Positions 54,221 to 64,000 are shown, numbered from the stretch's first letter. The stretch is 64,000 nt of DNA from Calliopsis andreniformis (GCF_051401765.1 NW_027480450.1:4402001-4466000), one strand, 5' to 3'. Made by a program: numbers and translations. Notes: a model not told the origin generated them from the letters alone.

Positions 54221-55302
54221 CCTCAATCCTCAATCCTCAATCCTCAATTCTCAATACTCAATAGAATATCCTGAGTTCTCAGGATTCAATACTCAAACCT
54301 TAATCCTCAACCCTCAGCCCTCAAACTCCATCCTCAATCCTCAATCCTCAATCCTCTACCTTCAATCCTCAATACTCAATCTTCAATCCTCAATCCTTAA
54401 TCCTCAATCCTCAATACTCAATACTCAGTCATCATTACTCAATCTTCAATACTGAATCCTCAAACCTCATTCCTCAATCCTCAATCTTCAATCTTCAATC
54501 CTCAATGCTCAATCCTCAATCCTCAAGCCTCAGTCATGAATACTCAATCTTCAATACACAATCCTCAATCCTCTATCCTCAATCCTCAATCCTCAATCCT
54601 CAATCGTCAATCCTCAATCCCCAAACCTTAATCCCCAACTCTCAATCCTCAATCTTCAATCCTCAATACTCAATCTTCAATCCTCAGTCCTCAATCCTCA
54701 ATCCTCTATTCTCAATCCTCAATCCTCTATCCTCAATCCTCAATCCTCAATCCTCAATCGACAATCCTCAATCCCCAAACCTTAATCCCCAACTCTCAAT
54801 CCTCAATCTTCAATCCTCAATACTCAATCTTCAATCCCCAGTCCTCAATCCTCAATCCTCAATTCTCAATCCTCAATCCTCAATTCTCAATCCTCAATCC
54901 TCAATCCTCAGACCTCAAACATCAATACCCAACCCTCAGTCATCGACCTCTATCCACAACCCTCAATCCTCGATCCTCAATCTTCAATCCTGAATACTAA
55001 GACTTCAATCCTCAATCCTCAATCCTCAATCCTCAACCCTCATTCTTCAATCCTCAATACCCAATCCTCAATCTTCAATCCTCAATCCTCAATCCTCAAT
55101 TCTCAATACTCAATCCTCAGGCCTCAGTCCTCAATCCTCAATCCTCAACCCACAGCCCTCATCCTCAATCCTCAATCCTCAACCCTCAATCCTCAAACTT
55201 CAATCCTCAATATTCAATTTCCAATCCTCAATCCTCAGTCCTCAATACTCAACCATCAATCCTCAATTCTCAATACTCAATAGAATACCCTGAGTTCTCA
55301 GG
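53251..55302. repeat. Three P islands at an exact 1,019-bp period
   Basis: P at 53251, 54270 and 55289 are spaced 1,019 and 1,019 bp. The start of the following sequence (tcaatactcaaacc, then ccctcagccctca) is shared. This is the clearest head-to-tail run of the roughly 1-kb higher-order unit, and it is the last P-bearing stretch of the window. Confidence 0.82.
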
Positions 55303-57189
55303 ATTCAATACTCAAACCTTAATCCTCAACCCTCAGCCCTCATCCTCCATCCTCAATCCTCAATCCACAATCCTCAACCCTCGATCCTCATTCCTCAAAC
55401 CTCAAACCTCAACCCTCAGTCCTCATCCTCAATTCTCAATTCTCAATCCACAATCCTCAATACTCAATCTTCAATCCTCAATAATCAATCTCCAATCCTA
55501 GATCCTCAATCCCCAATCCTCAATCCTTAATCCTCAATCTTCAATCCTCAATCCCCAGCTCTCAATCTTCAATCCTCAATGCTCAATCGTCAATCCTCAA
55601 TTCTCAGTCCTCAATCCTCAATCCTCAATCCTCAAACCTCAATCCCCAACCGTCAGTCCTCGTCCTCAATCCTCAACCCTCAATCCTCAACCCTCAATCT
55701 TCAATCATCAATACTCAATCCTCAATCCTCAGTCCTCAATATTCAACACACAACCCTCAATCATCAATCCTCAATACTCAACCATCAATCCTCAATTCTC
55801 AATACTCAATAGAATATCCTGAATTCTCATGGTTCAATACTCAAGCCGCAATATTCAGTAATCAAATCTCAATCCTCAAACATCAATTCTCAACACTCAA
55901 TCCACAACACTCAGTCCTCTCTCCTCAATCCTCCATCCTCAACCCTCAATCCTCAAACTTCAACCCTCAATCCTCAGTCCTCAAACCTCAATCCCGAGTC
56001 CTCAATCCTCAATACTCAATCTGCTATCCTCAATCCTCAATCCTCAATCCTGAACCCTCATTCTTCAATCCTCAATACACAATCCTCAATCTCCAATCCT
56101 CAATACCCAATCCTCAATTCTCTATCCCCAATCCTCAATCCTCAGACCTCAAACATCAATATTCAACCCTCAGTCCCCGTCCTCAATCCACAACCCTCAA
56201 TCCTGAATCTTCAATCATCAATATTCTATCTTCAATCCTCAATCCTCAATCCTCAACCCTCAATCCTCAATCCTCAATCCTCATTCCTCAAACCTCAGTC
56301 CTCAACCCTCAGTCCTCATCCTCAATTCTCAATTCTCAATCCGCAATCCTCAATACTCAATCTTCAATCCTCAATAATCAATCTCCAATCCTAGATCCTC
56401 AATCCCCAATCCTCAATCCTTAATCCTCAATCTTCAATCCTCAATCCCCAGTACTCAATCTTCAATCCTCAATGCTCAATCTTCAATCCTCAACTCTCAG
56501 TCCTCAATCCTCAATCCTCAATCCTCAAACCTCAATCCTCAACCGTCAGTCCTCGTCCTCAATCATCAACCCTCAATCCTCAATCCTCAATCCTCAATCA
56601 TCAATCCTCAATACTCAATCTTGAATCATCAATCCTCAATCCTCAATCCCCAATCCTCAATCCTCAATCCTAAATCATCAATCCTCAATCTTCAATACTC
56701 AATCCTCAACCCTCAATCCTCAATCCTCAATCCTCAGTCCTCAACTCTCAGTCCTCATTCTCAATTCTCAATTCTCAATCCACAATCCTCAATACTCAAC
56801 CTTCAATCCTCAGTAATCAATCTCCTATCCTAGATCCTCAATCCCCTATCCTCAATCCTTAATCCTCAATCTTCAATCCTCGATCCTCAATCCTCAATCC
56901 TCAATCTTCAATCCTCAATACTCACTCTTCAATCTTCAGCCCTCAGTCCTCAGCAATCAGTTGTCAATCCTCAATCCTCAATAGAATATCCTCAATTCAC
57001 AGTTTTCAATACTCAATACTCAATCTGCGATCTTCAAATCTCTATCCGCAAACATGAATTCTCATCACTCAGCCCTCAACACTCAGTCCTCAATGTTCAA
57101 TCCTCAATCCTCAACTCTCAATCTTCAATCCTCAATAGTGAATCTTCAATCCTCAGTCCCAAATCCTCAATCTTCAATCCTCAATCCTC

Positions 57190-58170
57190 AATCCTCAATC
57201 CTCAATCCCCAATCCTCAATCTTCAATCCTCAATACTCAATCTTCAATCCTCATTCCTCAATTATCAAACCTCAATCCTCAATCCTCAATCCTCAGACAC
57301 CAATCCTCGATATTCAATACTCAATGGTCAATCCGCTGTCCTCAATCCTCAATCCTCAATCCTCGTGCCTCAAACCTCAGTCCTCAAACCTCAGTCCTCG
57401 TCCTCAATTCTCAATTCTCAACCCTCAATCCTCAATCCTTAATCTTCAATCCTCAATAATGAATATCCAATCCTAGATCCTCAATCCCCAATACTCAATC
57501 CTTAATCCTCAATCCAAATTCCTCAATCCTCAGTCCTCAATCCTCAATCCTCAATTCTCAAACCTCAATCCTCAACCGTCAGTCCTCGTCCTCAATCCTC
57601 AACCCTCAATACTCACTAATCAATACTCAATCTTCAATCCTCAATCCTCAATCCTCAATCCTCAAACCTCAATACTCAATATTCAACACACAACCCTCAA
57701 CCATCAATCCTCAATACTCAACCATCAATCCTCAATTCTCAATACTCAATAGAATATCCTGATTTCTCATGGTTCAATACTCGATCCACAGTATTCAATA
57801 ATCAAATCTCAATCCTCAAACATCAATTCTCAACACTCAATCCTCAACACTCAGTCCTCTCTCTTCGATCCTCCATTCTCAATCCTCAATCCTCAACCGT
57901 CAATCCTCAATCCTCAATCCTCAACCCTCAATCCTCAGTCCTCAAACCTCAAACCCGAACCTCAATCCTGAATCCTCAGTCTTCAGCCCTCAGACCTGAA
58001 CAATCATTTGTCAATCCTCAATCCTCAATCCTCAATAGAATATCCACAATTCACAGTTTTCAATACTCAATCCCCAATCTTCAATCCTCAAATCTCAATC
58101 CACAAACATCAATCCTCATCAATCAACCCTCAACGCTCAGTCCTCAATCTTCGATCCTCAATACTCAATC
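57190..58170. repeat. Segmental duplication D9, copy 1 (0.98 kb)
   Basis: Matches 59,633-60,613 at exactly 2,443 bp (349 heptamers): agacaccaatcctcg at 57295 and 59738; N 57758/60201; Q 57998/60441. Similarity resumes after a 125-bp insertion in copy 2 (caatgctcaaacctcc strings at 58217 and 60785, offset 2,568). Confidence 0.86.
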
Positions 58171-58701
58171 CTCAATCTTCAATCCTCAATCCCCAGTCTT
58201 CAATCTTCAATCCTCAATGCTCAAACCTCCATCCTCAATCCTCAGTCCTCAATGCTCAATCCTCAATCCTCAAACCTCAATCCTCAGTCATGAATACTCA
58301 ATCTTCAATACTCAATCCTCAATCCTCAATCCTCCATCCTCAATCCTGAATCCTCAATCCTCAATCCTCAATCCTCATTCCTCAAACCTCATTCTTCAAT
58401 CCTCAATACCCAATCCTCAATCTTCAAACCTCAGTCCTCAATCCTCAATTCTCAATCCTCAACCATCAGTCCTCAGTCCTCAATCCTCAATCCTCAACCC
58501 TCAGCCCTCATCCACAATCCTCAACCCTCAATCCTCAATCCTCAACCTTCAATCCTCAATACTCAATCTTCAATCCTCAATCCTCAATTCTTAATCCTTA
58601 ATACTCAATCCTCAATCGTCAATCCTCAATCTTCAATCCTCAATACTCAATCTTCAATCCTCAATCCTCAATCCTCAATCCTCAATCCTCAATCTTCAAT
58701 C

Positions 58702-59122
58702 CTCAATACTCAATCTTCAATCCTCAATCCTCAATCCTCAATACTCAATCCTCAGTCATGAACACTCAATCTTCAATACTCAATCCTCAATCCTACATCC
58801 TCAATCCTCAATCGTCAGTCCTCAATCCTCAATACTCAATCTTCAATCCTCATTACTCAATCCTCAATCCTCAATCCTCAGTCATGAATACTCAATCTTC
58901 AATCCTCAATGCTCAATCCTCAGTCATGAATACTCAACCTTCAATCCTCAATGCTCAATCCTCAATCCTCAATCCTCAGTCCTAAATCGTCAATCCATAA
59001 TCCTCAAACCTCAATCCTCAACCGTGAGTCCTCGTCCTCAGTCCTCAACCCTCAAACCTCAATCATCAATACACAATCTTCAATCCTCAATCTTCAATCC
59101 TCAATACTCAATCTTCAATCCT
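58702..59122. repeat. Segment duplicated at the window end (63,580-64,000)
   Basis: A constant 4,878-bp offset links this stretch to the last 420 bases of the window (for example gtcatgaacactc, cctacatcctc, the paired gtcatgaatac strings and cctaaatcgtcaatcc). The match runs off the window, so its true length is unknown. Confidence 0.83.
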
Positions 59123-59632
59123 CAATCCTCAATTCTTAATCCCTAATACTCAATCCTCAATCGTCAATCCTCAATCTTCAATCCTCAATACTCAATCTTC
59201 AATCCTCAATACTCAATCTTCAATCCTCAATCCTCAACCCTCAGCCCTCATCCTCCATTCTCAATCCTCAATCCTCAATCCTCAATCGTCAGTCTTCAAT
59301 CCTCAATACTCAATCTTCAATACTCAATACTCAATCCTCAATCCTCAACCCTCATTCTTCAATCCTCAATACCCAATCCTCAATCTTCAAACCTCAGTCC
59401 TCAATCCTCAATTCTCAATCCTCAACCATCAGTCCTTAGTCCTCAATCCTCAATCCTCAACCCTCAGCCCTCATCAACAATCCTCAACCCTCAATCCTCA
59501 ATCCTCAACCTTCAATCCTCAATACTCAATCTTCAATCCTCAATCCTCAATACTTAATCCTTAATACTCAGTCCTCAATCGTCAATCCTCAATCTTCAAT
59601 CCTCAATACTCAATCTTCAATCCTCAATCCTC

Positions 59633-60613
59633 AATCCTCAATCCTCAATCCCCAATCCTCAATCTTCAATCCTCAATACTCAATCTTCAATCCTCAATCC
59701 TCAATTATCAAACCTCAATCCTCAATCCTCAATCCTCAGACACCAATCCTCGATATTCAATACTCAATGGTCAATCCGCTGTCCTCAATCCTCAATCCTC
59801 AATCCTCGTGCCTCAAACCTCAGTCCTCAAACCTCAGTCCTCGTCCTCAATTCTCAATTCTCAACCCTCAATCCTCAATCCTTAATCTTCAATCCTCAAT
59901 AATGAATATCCAATCCTAGATCCTCAATCCCCAATACTCAATCCTTAATCCTCAATCCAAATTCCTCAATCCTCAGTCCTCAATCCTCAATCCTCAATTC
60001 TCAAACCTCAATCCTCAACCGTCAGTCCTCGTCCTCAATCCTCAACCCTCAATACTCACTAATCAATACTCAATCTTCAATCCTCAATCCTCAATCCTCA
60101 ATCCTCAAACCTCAATACTCAATATTCAACACACAACCCTCAACCATCAATCCTCAATACTCAACCATCAATCCTCAATTCTCAATACTCAATAGAATAT
60201 CCTGAATCCTCATGGTTCAATACTCGATCCACAGTATTCAATAATCAAATCTCAATCCTCAAACATGAATTCTCAACACTCAATCCTCAACACTCAGTCC
60301 TCTCTCTTCGATCCTCCATTCTCAATCCTCAATCCTCAACCGTCAATCCTCAATCCTCAATCCTCAACCCTCAATCCTCAGTCCTCAAACCTCAAACCCG
60401 AACCTCAATTCTGAATCCTCAGTCTTCAGCCCTCAGACCTGAACAATCATTTGTCAATCCTCAATCCTCAATCCTCAATAGAATATCCACAATTCACAGT
60501 TTTCAATACTCAATCCCCAATCTTCAATCCTCAAGTCTCAATCCACAAACATCAATCCTCATCAATCAACCCTCAACGCTCAGTCCTCAATCTTCGATCC
60601 TCAATACTCAATC
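59633..60613. repeat. Segmental duplication D9, copy 2
   Basis: Partner of 57,190-58,170. Differences are few, for example gaattctcatgg-like versus gaatcctcatgg at the N core and ctcaaatctc versus ctcaagtctc near 60,535. The N-Q pair here is spaced exactly as in copy 1 (240 bp between N core start and Q start). Confidence 0.86.
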
Positions 60614-61624
60614 CTCAATCTTCAATACTCAATCCTCAATCGTCAATCCTCAATCCCCAATCCTCAATATTCAATCCTCAATACTCAATCTTCAATCCTC
60701 AAACCTCAACCCTCAGCCCTCATCCTCCATCCTCAATCCTCAATCTTCAATCCTCAATCCCCAGTCCTCAATCTTCAATCCTCAATGCTCAAACCTCCAT
60801 CCTCAATCCTCAGTCCTCAATGCTCAATCCTCAATCCTCAAACCTCAATCCTTAATCGTCAATCCTCAATCCTCAGTCATGAATACTCAATCTTCAATAC
60901 TCAATCCTCAATCCTCAATCCTCCATCCTCAATCCTCAATCCTCAATCCTCAATCCTCATTCCTCAAACCTCATTCTTCAATCCTCAATACCCAATCCTC
61001 AATCTTCAAACCTCAGTCCTCAATCCTCAATTCTCAATCCTCAACCATCAGTCCTCAGTCCTCAATCCTCAATCCTCAGTCCTAAATCCTGAAACCTCAA
61101 TCCTCAACGGTCAGCCCTCGTCCTCAATCCACAACACTCAATCATCAATCCTAAATCTTCAATCAGCAATATTTAACCTTCAATCCTCAATCCTCATTCC
61201 TCAATCCTCAATCCTCAATCTTCAATGTTCAATCCTCAATACCCAATCCTCAATCTTCAATCCTCAATCCCCAATCCTCAATTCTCAATCCTAAACCCTC
61301 AGTCCTCAGTCCACAAACCTCAATCCTCAACCCTCAGGCCTCATACTCAATCCTCAATCCTCAATCCTCAATCCTCAATCTTCAATCCTCAATAATCAAT
61401 CTACAATCCTGAATCCGCAGTCCTCAATCTTCAATCCTCAATGCTCAATCCTCAATCCTATATCCTCAGTCCTCAATCCTCAGCCCTCAGCCTTCATCCT
61501 CAATCCTCAATCCTCAATCCCCAATACTCAAACTTCAATCCTCAATACTCAATCTTCAACCCTCAACACTCAGTCCCCAATCCTCAATCTTCAATCCTCA
61601 ATCCTCAATCCTCAATCCTCAATC

Positions 61625-61825
61625 CTCAATCTTCAATCCTCAATACTCAATCTTCAATCCCCAATCCTCAATTCTCAATCCTCAATCCTCAACCCTCAAT
61701 CGTCAATCTTCAATCCTCAATCCTCAATCTTCAATCCTCAATACTCAATCTTCAATCCCCAATCCTCAATTCTCAATCCTCAATCCTCAACCCTCAATCG
61801 TCAATCTTCAATCCTGAAAACTCAA
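61625..61825. repeat. 98-bp tandem duplication (14 units)
   Basis: The string tcttcaatccccaatcc followed by attctcaatcc, caaccctcaatcg and tcaatcttc occurs at 61651 and 61749, a period of 98 bp or fourteen heptamers. The two copies are almost identical, indicating a young local duplication. Confidence 0.82.
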
Positions 61826-64000
61826 TCTTCAATCCTCGATCCTCAATCCTCAATTCTCAGCCCTCATTCTTCAATCCTCAATACCCAATCCTCAATCTTC
61901 AATCCTCAATACTCTACTCTCAATCCTCAATCATCAGTCATCAGTGCTCAATCCTCAATCTTCAATCCTCAATCCTCAATCCTCAATCTTCAATACTCAA
62001 TACTCAATCTTCAATCCTCACTCCTCAATCCTCAATCCTCAACCCTCAATCCTCAATCCTCAATCCTCAATCCTCAATACTCAATCCTCAATCCTCAATC
62101 CCCAATCCTCAATCTTCAATCCTCAATACTCAATCTTCAATCCTCAATCCTCAATCCTCAATCCTCCACCCTCAATCCTCAATTCTCAACCATCAATCCT
62201 CAATCTTGAATACTAAATCCTCAATCCTCAATTCTCAATCCTCAATACTCAACCATCAATCCTCAATTCTCAATACTCAGTAGAAAATCCCGAATTCGCA
62301 GGATTCTGTACTCAAACCTCAATCCTCAACCCTTAGCCCTCATCCTCCATCCTCGATCCTCAATCCTCAATCCTCAATCTTCAATCCTCAATACTCAATC
62401 TTCAATCTTCAATCCTCAATCCTCAATCCTCAATCCTCAATCCTCAATCCTCAGTCATCAATCCTCAATATTCAATACTCAATCGTCAATTCGCAGTCCT
62501 GAATCCACAAATCTCAATCCTCGTTCCTCAAACCTCAATCCTCAAACCTCAGTCCTCATCCTCAGTTCTCAATTCTCAATCCTCAATCATCAATCCTGAA
62601 TCTTGAATCCTCAATAACCAATCTCCAATCCCAGATCCTCAGTCCCCAATCCTCAATCCTTAATCCTCAACTTTCAACCCTCAATCCCCAGCTCTCTATC
62701 TTCAATTCTCAGTGGTCAATCCAAAATCCTCAATCCTCAGTCCTCAATCCTCAATCCTCAATCCTCAAACCTCAATACTCAACCGTCAGTCCACGTCCTC
62801 AATCCTCGACCCTCAATACTCAATCATCAATACTCAATCTTCAATCCTCAGTCCTCAATCCTCAATCTTCAACCCTCAATAATAAATCTACAATCCTCAA
62901 GCCTCAGTCCTCAAACCTCAATTCTGAATCCTCTATCCTGAATCCTCAATCTTCAGCCCTCAGTCCTCAACAATCAGTTGTCAATCCTCAACCCTCAATA
63001 GAATATCCTCAATTCACAGTTTTCAATGCTCAATACTCAATCTGCAATCTTCAAATCTCTATCCACAAACTTCAATTCTCATCACTCAATCCTCAACCCT
63101 CAGTCCTCATCCTCAACTCTGAATTCTCAATTCTCAATCCTCAACCGTCAATCCTCAATCCTCAATCCTGAACCCTCAATCCTCAGTCCTCAAACCTCAA
63201 ACACGAACCTCAATACTGAATCCTCAGTCTTCAGCCCTCAGACCTGAACAATCATTTGTCAATCCTCAATCCTCAATCCTCAATAGAATATCCACAATTC
63301 ACAGTTTTCAATACTCAATCCCGTATCTTCAATCCTCAAATCTCAATCCACAAACATCAATCCTCATCAATCAACCCTCAACGCTCAGTCCTCAATCTTC
63401 GATCCTCAATCCTCAATCCTCAATCTTCAATCCTCAATACTCAATCTACAATCCTCAATCCTCAATTCTCAATCCTCAATCCTCAATTCTCAATCGTCAA
63501 TCCTCAAGCCGCAATCCTCAATCTTCAATCCTCTATCCTCAATCGTCAATCCTCAATCCTCAATCGTCAGTCTTCAATCCTCAATACTCAATCTTCAATC
63601 CTCAATCCTCAATCCTCAATACTCAATCCTCAGTCATGAACACTCAATCTTCAATACTCAATCCTCAATCCTACATCCTCAATCCTCAATCGTCAGTCCT
63701 CAATCCTCAATACTCAATCTTCTATCCTCAATACTCAATCCTCAATCCTCAATCCTCAGTCATGAATACTCAATCTTCAATCCTCAATGCTCAGTCCTCA
63801 GTCATGAATACTCAACCTTCAATCCTCAATGCTCAATCCTCAATCCTCAATCCTCAGTCCTAAATCGTCAATCCATAATCCTCAAACCTCAATCCTCAAC
63901 CGTGAGTCCTCGTCCTCAGTCCTCAACCCTCAAACCTCAATCATCAATACACAATCTTCAATCCTCAATCTTCAATCCTCAATACTCAATCTTCAATCCT

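Larger units (their letters stand above)
4080..55302. repeat. Island family P: palindrome CCTGAG-TT-CTCAGG, 31 dispersed copies
   Basis: A 14-bp inverted repeat, cctgagttctcagg, interrupts the heptamer register. Two unpaired bases outside the left arm, GAAT is answered by ATTC directly outside the right arm, so the potential stem is 10 bp with a small bulge. Start positions: 4080, 4874, 8503, 12284, 13231, 13809, 15680, 16545, 17326, 19224, 20201, 25515, 27604, 28490, 29467, 30643, 34706, 35683, 36143 (variant with GAATTC centre), 38383, 40798, 42833, 45345, 47229, 48248, 49225, 49406, 51514, 53251, 54270, 55289. Each is preceded by caatagaata or caacagaata and usually followed by caatactcaaacc. 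The arms are conserved in essentially all copies while neighbouring heptamers vary. Outside this span only a degenerate relative is seen, near 62,289. A protein-binding box or an extrusion-prone element are possible readings; neither is shown by sequence alone. Confidence 0.9.
1043..60215. repeat. Island family N: cctgaattctcatgg type, 15 copies
   Basis: Core starts: 1043 (ttctgaattctcacgg variant), 7198, 11301, 14415, 17932, 21260, 25794, 31249, 36972, 41306, 45853 (ctcgtgg variant), 51848, 55818, 57758 (gatttc variant) and 60201 (gaatcc variant). The upstream context (caatactcaatagaata) is the same as in family P, and the core aligns to it base for base except for the right arm, so P and N look like paralogues. 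The downstream 110 or so bases are also conserved: caataatcaaatctc, then caaacatcaattctc, then cacaacactcagtcc and a ctctc tract. Most copies carry an EcoRI hexamer GAATTC. Copies lie 0.3-1.4 kb after a P island in most of the core, for example exactly 606 bp after P at 13809, 17326 and 30643. Confidence 0.88.
696..63400. repeat. Island family Q: caacaatcagttgtc hairpin plus aattcacagtttt core, 21 copies
   Basis: Each copy is about 150 bp. It opens with caacaatcagttgtc (short inverted repeat ACAA/TTGT), then about 24 bp later has agaatatcctcaattcac and agttttcaatac, then caatctgcaa, atctctatccacaaacatc and ctcaacactcagtcc. Starts of the hairpin: 696, 1284, 14635, 15110, 18640, 22156, 22869, 23960, 26579, 31992, 33346, 39321, 43771, 46645, 50344, 52667, 56951, 57998, 60441, 62968, 63246. 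The two earliest copies have caatcaattg, giving five-base arms ACAAT/ATTGT; those at 57998, 60441 and 63246 are altered to gaacaatcatttg. The middle and 3' parts align with family N, so Q is probably a third descendant of the same ancestral island. Confidence 0.87.
1..64000. repeat. Heptamer satellite array, unit TCCTCAA (TTGAGGA on the other strand)
   Basis: Every line of the window is made of the 7-bp unit TCCTCAA or a one- or two-base variant of it. Perfect runs are short (usually 2-6 units) and are broken by recurring variants: TACTCAA, TCTTCAA, CCCTCAA, TCCTCAG, TCCCCAA, TCATCAA, TCGTCAA, TTCTCAA, TCCTTAA and TCCTGAA. The + strand unit has 3 C, 2 T, 2 A and no G; G appears only in variants. 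The array has no visible start or end inside the window. Organisation is that of satellite DNA with higher-order structure, not a simple slippage microsatellite, because the same mixed strings of variants recur kilobases apart. Function is unknown; structural heterochromatin is the natural inference. No interval over 300 bases holds anything other than this array and its islands. Confidence 0.97.
55303..64000. repeat. Right flank of the window: N/Q islands, almost no P
   Basis: Islands are N 55818, Q 56951, N 57758, Q 57998, N 60201, Q 60441, Q 62968 and Q 63246. The only P-like site is a degenerate cccgaattcgcagg near 62,289. The 60,650-62,950 stretch has no standard N or Q island and is ordinary heptamer array. 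The Q copies here carry the altered gaacaatcatttg hairpin and the agaatatccac core, so this side has diverged as its own subfamily. The array continues past the window end. Confidence 0.78.

Noticed and set aside
929..63863. Dozens of + strand open frames of 62-535 codons encoding SSILNPQ-type repeats
   Set aside because: All three forward frames of TCCTCAA encode the same stop-free heptapeptide, frames overlap each other freely, and 6-bp units shift frame with no consequence. No promoter, ribosome-binding site, splice signal or non-repeat domain accompanies any of them.
1..64000. Telomere repeat
   Set aside because: TTGAGGA resembles telomeric heptamers only superficially. It does not match the common TTTAGGG, TTAGGG, TTAGGC or TTGGGG types, is highly degenerate, and has kilobase higher-order structure unlike terminal telomere DNA.
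1..64000. CRISPR array
   Set aside because: Repetition is continuous at 7 bp with no 20-40-bp unique spacers, and no cas-like genes are present.
1..64000. Bacterial intergenic heptamer repeats of the kind known from some cyanobacteria
   Set aside because: Those short tandem repeats sit between genes in small arrays. Here there is no gene in 64 kb and a layered higher-order structure. The possibility of a bacterial host is not formally excluded by sequence alone.
1..64000. Assembly artefact or simulated repeat
   Set aside because: Copies carry nested private substitutions and register-consistent indels that imply a duplication history; a collapsed or looped assembly would give exact copies. 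Individual duplications still deserve read-level confirmation.

Overview
The window is one uninterrupted satellite array. From the first base to the last it consists of a 7-bp unit, TCCTCAA on the + strand (TTGAGGA on the - strand), plus point variants of it such as TACTCAA, TCTTCAA, CCCTCAA, TCCTCAG, TCCCCAA, TCATCAA, TCGTCAA and TCCTGAA. That is roughly nine thousand units. I see no gene, RNA gene, mobile element or CRISPR array, and no unique DNA longer than a few tens of bases. The + strand is almost free of G, so base skew is extreme and one-directional over all 64 kb. The array runs off both ends of the window.

Organism: nothing here identifies it. Array size, higher-order organisation and lack of genes fit eukaryotic heterochromatin (pericentromeric, subtelomeric or B/sex-chromosome satellite) better than a bacterial chromosome. 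This is inference. Short heptamer arrays exist in bacteria, but I know of none at this scale.

The array is not homogeneous. About 67 short 'islands' interrupt the heptamer register, on average about one per 0.95 kb. They fall into three related subfamilies that look like descendants of one ancestral island: P (palindrome CCTGAG-TT-CTCAGG, 31 copies), N (15 copies) and Q (21 copies, preceded by a second small hairpin). Their frequent order is P, then N, then Q. This gives a higher-order repeat with a basic step near 1 kb (intervals of exactly 977 and 1,019 bp recur) and a super-period of about 3-6 kb.

Layout: 1-4,079 is a P-free flank with Q, N, Q islands. 4,080-55,302 is the P-containing core, built of multi-kb segmental duplications (start-to-start offsets 4,103; about 3,500; 9,266; about 4,450; about 6,000-6,570; 13,542; 15,712 bp). 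55,303-64,000 is a second flank with N/Q islands only (plus one degenerate P-like site) and its own 2,443-bp duplication. Copies differ by indels whose lengths are mostly 0 or 6 modulo 7, which suggests in-register recombination.

The many + strand open frames (up to 535 codons) are an arithmetic consequence of the unit. Seven is not divisible by three, so all three forward frames read the same heptapeptide SSILNPQ without stops, while every reverse frame meets TGA each seven codons. I therefore call no CDS. Island counts, offsets and interval lengths were worked out by hand from the printed coordinates; block boundaries are approximate to tens of bases.
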